A DNA stretch of 21,410 nucleotides from Chlamydomonas sphaeroides (Eukaryota; Chlorophyta; Chlorophyceae; Chlamydomonadales; Chlamydomonadaceae): the NCBI GenBank assembly GCA_001662425.1, contig BDDC01001168.1, positions 7,343 through 28,752 of the forward strand, given 5' to 3'. Positions 1 to 8,207 of the stretch are shown one piece after another (position 1 is the first letter of the stretch; every line of letters starts with the position of its first letter). The notes under the pieces are model-generated. The model did no database searches. It worked only from the letters and a program-made list of their open reading frames with translations, and was not told the origin of the DNA. Both the position numbers and the translations under genes were made by a program.

Positions 1-686
1 TCACCCGCCTCCGCCGCCCTCCGCAGCAGCTCCGCCTCGTACTCCTCGTACCCGCCCTCCTCCTCGTCCTCCTCCTCGTCCATGTCGCCCATGTCCACCG
101 GCCGCAGCCCCTCGTGGAAGTCGATGCCCGCCCCGCCAGGCGGACCCACGCCGCCGCCCATGCCGGCGGCGGCCGCCACTGCGGCGGCCGCGGCGGCGGC
201 GGCAGCGCCCGGCGGGCCGCCGCCCAGGCGCAGGCCCGGCTGCTGCGGGGGTCCTCCGCCGCCCGGGCCGGCGCCGCGCAAGTACCCAAACTCTACGTGC
301 TCGGCTGCGGGCCGGGGCGGAGGGACGCGTGGTGGTGGTGTTGGTTTGGGTGCAAGGGGTGGGGGCCACGGGAGGCCCTACCCCAGCGGGTGCGCTCAGT
401 CCGGCATGGGCGATGCCCAAGCCCACCAAGCAGCTGCCACGGGCCGCCCGGCGCTTTGCCGTGCGGCTCGGGTACTTGGCTTGTGTAGGGCAGCACAACG
501 AGCAAGGAGCCCCCAGGAGGGACCCGCCGGACATGACTCACCGTCGTACCAGTACGCGGCCCGGTCCGCGGGCCCCGCGCCCGGCGGCCAGCGCCCCGGC
601 GCCGCCGCGCCGCCCGCGCCCGGCGCCGCCGCGCCCGCCTCGCGCACCGCGCGCTCCAGCGCCCGCGCCGCGTCCACCACGCGGCC

Positions 687-717
<31 letters not shown>

Positions 718-3700
718 CCTAGGCCCGGTGCCGCCGCCGCCTGGGGCCCCTTGAGCTCGGCGATGCGCATGCCCGCGGCGAATGGGTCGCTGGCCAGCCG
801 CTCGCTGCGCATCCAGGAGCGGTGCGAGGCCAGCAGCGCCTGGAAGGGTGCGTGAGCGGGAGGGGACGGGCGGGAGTGGACGAGAGGAGGTGCGGTTGCT
901 GCGGGAGTTCGGCAGTACGGCAGTACGGCAGCAGCCCACTCGCTGCACCGCCCCGCGCTGGCGGCCGCCGGGGGCCCTGGCGCGCAGGCCGACAGGAGGT
1001 GCCCAGCCACAGCACAGCAGCGCGCCCACTACCACTCCCTCGGCTTTGCGACCGCTGCTTCGTTCCCCTGCCCCCGGGCCCTTCCCTCCCTCGCCCTGGC
1101 TCCACCTGCATCAGCTGGACCAGCCGCGGCCCCGCCAGCCCCAGCCGCGGCCCCAGCGCCGCCGTGAGCTGCCCCACCACCGCCGCCAGCGAGGGCAGGC
1201 CCGGCGGCTCCACCGCAGCCGCAGCCGCAGCCGCGGAGGAGGACGGCGGCGCGTCGCCGGCGGCGGCTGCCGGCGGCGGCGGCGGGCGGTTGACCGGCGG
1301 CGGCGGCGGTGGCGGGGCCGCGTGGCGGGGGTGCAGTAGCACCCACATTCCAGGGGGAGGCCGCGCCGCCGCGGCAGGGGCCGGGGCTGCCGGGGCTGCG
1401 GGGGCCGGGGCTGGCGCGCACGCGGCCGGGGCCGCCTCCGCCGGCTGCGGCTGCGCCTGCGGCAGCGGCGGCAGCAGCGCCGCCATGGCCGCCTTGAGCA
1501 GCGGCAGCAGGCGGGGGTGCTGGCTGGCCAGGGGCGTCAGCTCGCTGGGGCGGCGGCATGGGAGGGTTGGGGGAGGGCGGCGGAGGGGAAGCAGGGGGCG
1601 GGAGGTTAGTGTGTGGGAGGAGGGCGGAGCGGCGCCTCTGAGCCCCACACCATCCAGGCCGTCGGATTGCCGCCCGCACATCTGCGCCTTCCCCCCTAGC
1701 CGCCGCCTAGCCGCCGCCTAGCCGCCGCCTAGCCGCCGCCTAGCCGCCGGCTCACCTCCTGGCCAGCTCCAGCGCGCCGCTCACGTCCCCCGCTGCCAGC
1801 TTGGCGCCGTACTGGCAGCGCCGCAGCTCGAACAGCAGCTCGGGGTGCGCCTCCCACAGCCCCGGGTCGGCGGAGCTCACCGCCTCCAGCACGCCGGCCG
1901 CGTCGCCCTCCTGGGAAGGAGCATGGCAGGGGCAGGGCGGTGCGGGGCACAGCGGGGGATGCGTGCGGTTTGGGAGGCGAGACGCGCGTGTGGGTACGTG
2001 GGGAGGGTGAAGCCACGACAGCAAAAGCCGGAATGAAAGTATCGAGGGAGCCACGCTGTGACGGACTACTCTGCAACCTCGTAGCGGTAGCCCGAGCCCA
2101 AGGCGGCCAGCATCCCGGGGAGCGCGTGGCTGTGCGGCCCCTAGGCGCTCCGCGTGACGCCCCACACAGCCCACACCACAAGAGACGGGCCCGGGCCTCT
2201 GGCACGGAAGGACGAGCGTGTAAGGTTGTGCGCGTTGCCCCCGGGTACATCCCCGCCAGCAGTCCGGCCCAGCGGCCCAGCCCACACACGGCCCACTGCC
2301 CCCCACCTGAGACATCCGGACCAGCGACAGCAGCAGCTCCTGGCCGCCCCCGGCCCCAGACCCGGACCCGGACCCAGAGCCAGGCCCGGGCCCCGCGGCT
2401 GCATCCCGGTCGCCTGCGTCCGGCTGCTGCCTAGCCGCCGCCGCCTCCCTGGCCTCGCCCCCATCGTCTGAGGGCGGCGACCTGCGCGCCACCTTGGCGG
2501 GGGGGCTGGCGGACTCGGCGCGGCCCATGGCCAGGCTGGAGGGGCCGGGGCCCGCAGCGCCGCCGGCGGGGGCGGGGGCGGGGGCGGGGGCGGGGGCGGG
2601 GGCGGGGGCGGGCGAGCATGCGCCGGCGGCAGCCTAGGAGGGGGAGGGGAGGGGAGCGGGCTGAGACAGAGGAAGGCGGGTGGGTTGCTGTTGGCAGGCA
2701 GGAGGCGCACGCACACGGGGTGGGTGTGGCGGCCGGGCACCTGCCTCGGACCCCGCCCGCCGCCAGCTCCCACGACTGCAGGCCCCGGCCGCACCTCGCC
2801 GCGGTCGGCCGGCGGCCGCCCCCGCTCCGGCTCCGGCTCCCCCGCCTGCCGCCCCTCCTGGCCCGCAGTCACCGCCGCCGTCAGCGCAGCCTCCTGCGAG
2901 CGGGGCGACCCCCCCGGGTTGGGGTTAGGGGTGGGGCGGCACTAGTGTGGTGCACACGCGGGGGCACCTGCCACCCATTCGGCCACCCGGTCCATGCTGC
3001 TGCTGCCTGATGCCAAGCGGGCCACCTCTCCCTCCATCGGGGCCGCACCAACCTAAGCTCTCCCTTCCCACCTGCCCCCCTTCCCCTCCCCCTCCCTCCT
3101 TCTCCCTCCCTCCCCCCGCACCTGCTCCCTGCCCAGCAGCCCCCGCCACCGGCCATACTCGAGCGCCAGGGCCGCCAGGCAACCCTCGGCCAGCGGCAGG
3201 CGGGACAGCTCGCACTGGAAGGCAGTCAGCGCATCGCCGCCTGGGGGTTAATGAAGGATCGGTTGGGGAGGGCGTTGTCATTGGGCAGCTCCACTCGGCA
3301 TGTGCTCCTCACGGACCCCCGCCCCACCCCTCCACCCTCTCTGCCACACGCCCCCTGCAGCCCCCTCCCCGCCCGCACCCGCGTGCTTGAGCGCCGCCAG
3401 CGCCTCCCCCCGGCTGGTGCCGGCTCCATGGATGACCGCCTGCACGTCCGCCTCGGGGAAGGTGGCGGGGCCGCAGGCGGCGGGCAGCGGCGCGGCCTCG
3501 CGCCGCGGCGGGCCCCCTCGTCCGCCTCCTCCTCCCGCCCCGGGCTCCCCGGTGCCGGTGCCCCGGCAGGCCAACACCGGCGCCAACTCGGCGGCGGTGG
3601 CGGCGCCGGGGGCGGCGGGCGGCGGCGGGTGCGCGGCGTGCAGGCGCAGCAGGAAGCGCAGCTGCAGCGCCAGCAGCGGTGGCCGCAGGCCTGCGCCGGG

Positions 3701-5253
3701 GTGGGCCAATAGCGGGGGTGTTGGCGCCGGGGGGTTGGCGAGGGGCAGTGGGGGCAGTGGCGGAAAGGGAGGCCACGCGGCGCCCCCCGGGGCAGGCCGT
3801 GCCAGGGCTGCTCCAGCGGCCGCCGTTGTCCCGCTGGGCGCCCTTCGCCTTGCCCGCGGCTACCACCCTCCCCACCTATGCCCCCCGCCCTCCCCACGCC
3901 CTGCTCGCGCCCTCACCCAGCGCGCCCTTGACGGTGGCCGCCGCCAGGTCCGCGAACTCGGCCGAGGAGCCCGCGGCGGCGGCCGCCTCGGCAGCCAGCG
4001 AGCCGCAGCCGCCGCCGCCATCGCCGGCCTTGCCGCCGGGCCCCGCCGCGTTGTGTGCGAGCAGCAGCAGCAGCAGGCGCTTGAACTCTACGTACGCCTG
4101 GGGTGGGCGGGTGTGTTGTGGAGGAGCGGGGATGGGGCCGGGGGAGGGGACAGGGGCGTGCTGGTGACGGAGTCCCTTCCCATCCTTTCCCCCCTCCGCC
4201 GGGCACACCGCACTGCCGTGACGTGCTCGTGTTCCCCACGTGTCAACCCACGGGCCTCGCACTTCGCCAACAGCACTCTGCCCTGCCCTGCCCAGCCCAG
4301 CCCTGCCCTGGCCTCGCCGCGGCTCCCATGCGGCCCCCCCGCCCCCGCCCCCTCCGCCCACCCCCTCTTCCCCCCTGCCCAGTAGGCGCACCTCCGGGTC
4401 TGCGTCCAGGGCCAGCGGCGCCAGCTCGGAGCGCGCGCAGGCTGCGGAGGCAAGGCCACAAGGCAGCGAGGGGTGGGGGTTGGGCGCAAGAGGGTTTGGG
4501 TGCGTCCGTGGGCGGGGTCGGCCCCTGCGCAGCGCGTGGCGGGCTCCGCTGGTTCCCCGGTGACCCCGCTGTCAGCTCGGGACGGGCGGTGCCCCTGCGC
4601 GAGGCCGGCCTCGGAGGCAGCTGCCGGCCTCACCCAGCGCCGCCTCGGGGTCCCCTCCTCGGCGAAGCAGCTCCACGAACTTCTGCTTGCGGGCCAGGAA
4701 CAGCAGCCGCATGTCCTGGGGCCGGGGAGGGGCAGGGGGGAGTGGGAGAGGAAGGGTGAGGAAGGGTGAAGGGCCCCCACGGGGGCGCCGGGTAGGCAGC
4801 GCGTCAGGCGTGTGGGCGATAGCCAGGGAGCGGCTGGGGGCCCACAGGCTACAGCGGCTCGGGAGCCGAGGCGCTTGGCGCTATGGCGCAGAGGAGGGCA
4901 AGATGTGCGGGGCATGTAGGGGTTTGCGCAGGGGCCAACGTTGTGCGTGTGGCAGGGTTGGGGAGGGGGGCAGCAGCAGGCGCAGGCTGACCTCGAGCGC
5001 GGCCGGGCAAACGTCGCGCATTATGGTGAGGCCCGCGTCCACGTCGCCCGCGAGGAGTGCTTCCCGCATTGCATGGCACTGCAGCCAAGCGCCGGTGCCC
5101 TGCGTCCGAGGCAAGGTCGCGTTGTCAGCATGGCTGTTGTCCGCAGCGGCCTTTGAATGCCAGTAACCCCGCGATGCGCACTTGTGCAATAAGTCCATCG
5201 GCATAGTCCCGGACAAGATCGTCCAGCACCGTGAGCTGCACCTCGGCTCCCAT
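1..5253 (-). CDS. RanBPM-type protein with two LisH/CTLH/CRA-like modules (3' end outside window)
   Basis: Probable scaffold-type subunit related to the CTLH/GID ubiquitin ligase family; that role is inferred from the family. Exons in transcript order: 5253-5182, 5099-4992, 4715-4634, 4441-4392, 4097-3917, 3690-3379, 3240-3122, 2893-2741, 2633-2307, 1910-1756, 1544-1106, 839-542, 292-5. All introns are GT-AG and phases agree, giving about 861 residues so far. A further donor (GTGA) sits at 4-1, so the protein continues off the window. Residues 1-24 look LisH-like. The first CTLH covers about 27-100 (KQKFVELLRRG at 70-80), followed by a CRA-like helical region to about 290. A second LisH-like stretch lies near 284-301. 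An Ala/Pro/Gly/Ser linker (309-465) leads to a second CTLH (HPELLFELRRCQY at 490-502) and more CRA-like sequence to about 700. The tail is Pro/Gly/Ala-rich, then acidic. The order matches what I recall of Arabidopsis At5g66810. The start at 5253 is chosen because LisH begins there; the frame stays open upstream to an ATG at 5559. Confidence 0.85.
1697..1751. repeat. 11-bp minisatellite, five copies, in an intron of the RanBPM-type gene
   Basis: The unit TAGCCGCCGCC occurs five times in a row; the fifth copy has one mismatch. In transcript orientation the array begins directly after the 5' splice site at 1755, so it forms the first part of the intron between exons 10 and 11. Confidence 0.95.
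2567..2612. repeat. Hexanucleotide (CGGGGG)n repeat inside coding exon 9 of the RanBPM-type gene
   Basis: A C falls at every sixth base from 2567 to 2609, giving seven perfect CGGGGG units and a partial eighth. Read on the minus strand this encodes an Ala-Pro dipeptide run in the linker before the second CTLH module. The length is a multiple of three per unit change, so copy-number variation would keep the frame. The plus strand carries many GGGGG runs and could form G-quadruplexes. Confidence 0.95.
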
Positions 5254-6026
5254 GCCCGGTTGGTCCTCCGCAAGTCGCGCCGACTGTTGGGCTAGGAATT
5301 CATGACCATATAAAAAGCGACGGACTAAGTGAGGTACGTGGGGGGTGCCTGCGCTTCTTGCTTTAGGGTTTGCAGTTGTTTGCGTATGCGCTGAGCGTGA
5401 GGAGCAACACGTGGTGGGCTCGTCTGAATTGTTGGTGGCGTTAGAAAGTGGTGTGAAGCCGGGCTCATGCTTCTGATGGGCCCGTCGCCGTGTCAGGCCG
5501 TATTGTTCGCTCCCGTGCCCCCGCCGCCACGGACCTTGGATATATCCAGCAAGCTTCATAGCCTTACGACCTCCTGTTGATCAGCGGGTCGACAATTACG
5601 AGCGAAAGTGTTCCACCTTTCGGCGGAGCCCGGCAGGGCCCAGCGCCAACGGGCATCGGCACCGCGCGGCTTTCCAAGGCTGAGCACGGCGATGCCCTTC
5701 GTCCCCGCTTGCGCCACAACATATGCATCCTGCGCCCCAGCACCTTGCCAGGGCTGTTACAAAGCCCACAGCACCGTCGCTTGGTCGCCTGCCAGCATTG
5801 CTCCAGCGCGGACGCTGACGCCACCGCCCCTCGCTAGCTGCCCGCTGGGGCCACAACCGCCATTCCGTGCGACAGGCCGAACCCCCTAGCTAGGTCACAG
5901 GTACACCCCTCCATCACCAACATCCTAGCCACCTACACAGTGGGTACCGCACAGCTCAACGGCCGATGCACTTGTAAGGCACACACAGTAGCTCCCCCTA
6001 CCCTTCCTGCTGTCCAACCCCTCCAG
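5254..6026. other. 5' flank of the RanBPM-type gene; no intact gene
   Basis: This is sequence upstream of the minus-strand RanBPM-type start. It is less GC-rich than the genes, especially about 5285-5460, as expected for promoter or 5' UTR. A minus-strand frame around 5570-5880 reads like protein (AYVVAQAGTKGIAVLSLGKP) but carries a stop and matches no family I know. On the plus strand nothing recognisable was found. Confidence 0.6.
5308..5317 (+). promoter_or_regulatory. Possible TATA-like element
   Basis: ATATAAAAAG stands out in a lower-GC stretch 55 bases upstream of the RanBPM-type start codon. It reads TATAAAA on the plus strand, the opposite direction to that gene, so its assignment is weak. 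It could serve a divergent transcript or be chance. Confidence 0.2.
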
Positions 6027-6460
6027 GCTCCAGCCCCGTCAACCTGTCGTACGTGCTGCCCGACATGCGCGTCCGTGAGACGGCGCTGGGCAACGTGGTG
6101 TGCGAGGCGCTGAGGTGGTGAGTGCCGGGACTTGGGGCATGGGGCTTGGGCCTTGAAGCGCCATCCGCCATTCGGCAGCGCGCCTACGCCCGACCTGCCG
6201 CCGTGCACTGCCCTCACTGCGGTACTACATACTTCCTCCCCTCCCTCCCTGACCTGCCCCGCCCTTCCCGTACCCGCCAAGGCTCGTGGCCGCCGCCACG
6301 CAGCACGCCGCCTCCGCCTGCGTACGTGATGATGAACGGCGGCGGCATCTGGGCCTCGCTCGTTCGCTGCCTGCCGGGTAGCAGCAGCAGCAGCAGGTAG
6401 GGGCCAGGTCTACTCGGTGCTGCCCGTCGCCAACAGCGTCGCGCTGCTCAATGGGACTGG
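6027..6460 (+). pseudogene. Decayed 5'-nucleotidase C-terminal domain fragment
   Basis: Three conserved stretches of the 5'-nucleotidase (UshA/5_nucleotid_C) family appear in the right order: MRVRETALGNVVCEAL near 6068-6114, MMNGGGIWASL near 6329-6361, and QVYSVLPVANSVALLN near 6407-6452. The first piece is bounded by a CAG acceptor (6026) and a GTGAGT donor (6118). The second and third are not in the same frame: an AGC repeat (6380-6396) runs into a TAG stop at 6398, and the QVYSVLP stretch resumes one base over. The N-terminal metallophosphatase domain is absent. Intact members hydrolyse nucleoside monophosphates; this copy cannot. A rearranged but transcribed gene is possible but less likely. 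Confidence 0.65.
6380..6396. repeat. (AGC)n microsatellite within the 5'-nucleotidase relic
   Basis: Five AGC units plus AG. It sits where the substrate-loop region joining GGGIWAS to VYSVLP should be, just before the TAG and the frame change, so it may be the lesion or may mark it. Confidence 0.9.
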
Positions 6461-6518
6461 GTGGGTAGGGCGGGAGCACGGCGCTCTACCTGGCTTGCTG
6501 CAACAACTAACCACACAG

Positions 6519-7142
6519 CTGCTGTTGGCATGCTGCTTGAGGCTGGTGCCCGTGTGGACACGATCGCAGAGATGCGTCCGTGTGCGTGTGTGCGTGCAAG
6601 GCGCTCGAATGCTGTGCAAGAGCTCTAGCAGCAGGCAGCTCTAGCAGCAGGCAACGAACGGGGCATGTACTCATGACTGGCAGCTTCCAACAACTCTCGT
6701 TGCTGCGACAGGGCGGCTGGACGCCGCTGCTCGAGCAGCAAGGGGCACTTGGAGGTGGTGCGGGCGCTGCTCGTCGCGGGGGCCAACACGGCAAGCACGT
6801 CAGAGGCAGGTGAGGACAGACCGCTGAGTTGCCATCACAAAATAAGGGCAAGGCATCGCATGGCGCGGGTACTAGAATTATATATATACATATATTTTAC
6901 ATACATTGTGTATCTGTGCCACTAAAGGGCTCATGCATGTGCTACCCCGGCGGTGGGCACGACCATTCCCCACCACCACCTGTCGGGCCGGCAAGTGCAC
7001 TGCATGTGGCAATACGCCGTGAGGCGTCGCAACGAGCGAGCAGCCTGCTGGCGGAGTCGGGCCTGCGGGTCAAGTGAGCCATTGCTGCGGACGGCGCTGC
7101 AGAGTGCCTAGCCGCCTACCGGCCCCGCGACCCGGCTGCCAT
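6519..7142 (+). pseudogene. Decayed ankyrin-repeat gene pieces
   Basis: Separate short stretches look like ankyrin repeats. After a CACACAG acceptor at 6518, one frame reads VGMLLEAGARVDT. After another acceptor near 6710 the sequence encodes GWTPL, then SSKGHLEVVRALLVAGANT in a different frame, followed by a GTGAGG donor near 6809. Near 6990-7073 there is SALHVAI and SSLLAESGLRVK ending in TGA; the same frame then resumes to a second stop at 7142. The frameshift inside one repeat and the in-frame stop point to decay. Ankyrin repeats normally mediate protein binding. The identity of the last piece is weaker than that of the first two. Confidence 0.6.
6621..6652. repeat. Perfect 16-bp tandem duplication
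   Basis: AGCTCTAGCAGCAGGC occurs twice without a gap (6621-6636 and 6637-6652), inside the ankyrin relic. The duplication adds 16 bases and so would shift any reading frame. Confidence 0.95.
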
Positions 7143-8207
7143 GCTAGGCTGAAACTGCAACCACAGAGGAATTTAACGGCGGCATGGACCATGGGCTGCG
7201 GGCGTCAAGGCGTCGCCCACGGTCGTGGCGGCGGCTCGGCTGCAGAGGATGAGGACGCTGGTCTGGCTGGCGCCCGCTCCCGGATGGAGCAGGCGCGGCA
7301 ACACGAGCGGGCGGCTTCGATCCGAGAGCGCACTGCGCCGTGCCCCTTTGCCTGCTACATAGCTCACCAGCTCTAGGGGTGATCCGGCGATGCGATGGCG
7401 GATGGCTCCGCTGGGGCGAGGGGCCCAGGCCAAGCACGCGCTGCGTGCTGGATCGGCACATGAGTGTGCGCGCTTGCAGCCGATCATGCTCATGGCGCAG
7501 CGAGCGCTGCTGGCGCGTCACCGGCTCGCTCACCGCTGACCTGACTGCAAGGCAACATTCGCCATCCAGCCCGCGCGCGCACCTGCTCCTGCATGGTTGC
7601 GAGTTTGACTGAGGGGCTGGACAAGAGCAGGGTCCCCGGGTAGGGCTGTATAAGTACGGGTCTGAGTGCACTGCATCCAACCTCTGCCGCGACACACTTG
7701 CTAGTAAAACTGTGCAAATGTGTATTCGTGCATATCGTTGGGCAGGAGGGTGGTGGCGCGGTCGGGTACGTGTCGCCATGGGGCCTCAGTCATCAAAGTA
7801 GTGCACAATTTGCTACAAACTGCATGTCATAATAAGCGATCTTGAGCGTCAAGCACGTGCAACAACGGAAGATTAACTTGGCAATTGCTTGAGCAAGTGG
7901 TGCCACACAAAACAACAATTGAACATCTGAACAACTAGCGCAACGTTATCATGCGTGTGATGCGGCACTCGTCAGGGCAAACCCAGCCTGCCAGCCGCGA
8001 GTAGCGGTTTGTCGCTGCACAGCTCGCCGAGCCGGCGGTCACGTTCTTGGGCGCCTGGACATGGCCTGCTCTGGGCTTGGCACGAGGCTCAAGCAGTCAC
8101 ATGCCAGGTGCGCGCGAACTGAAGCCAACCATCGCGTCGGCGAGCAGCGTTCAGCCGAGCAGTCGCCCTTCTTGCACGCTGTCTGCAGGCTCTGCGATGC
8201 TATCGCC
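7143..8207. other. Intergenic sequence and probable upstream region of the OPR gene
   Basis: No recognisable gene. From about 7640 to 8040 the base composition drops in GC compared with the rest of the window, with A/T-rich stretches near 7790-7960 and a TATAAG at 7649-7654. This fits promoter or 5' UTR of the plus-strand OPR gene. Open frames here on either strand (for example a 211-codon minus frame at 7144-7779) show no motif and are probably chance. Confidence 0.55.

Noticed and set aside
82..855. Long plus-strand open frames over the left 5 kb
   Set aside because: They are shadows of the minus-strand RanBPM-type exons. Their translations are low-complexity, whereas the minus strand gives domain motifs joined by consistent splice sites.
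6304..6400. Rescue of the 5'-nucleotidase frame by using the CAG acceptor at 6301-6303
   Set aside because: This keeps the frame into MMNGGGIWAS, but the TAG at 6398 and the frame change before VYSVLP remain, so the fragment still reads as broken.
7144..7779. 211-codon minus-strand open frame in the intergenic region
   Set aside because: No recognisable domain, Arg/Pro/Ser-rich composition typical of chance frames in GC-rich DNA, and no good splice partners.
8061..8207. Upstream in-frame ATG of the OPR gene at 8061
   Set aside because: Kept only as an alternative. The 49 extra residues are Cys/His-containing and less like a transit peptide than the sequence after the ATG at 8208, which has a better start context. 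Transcript data could reverse this.
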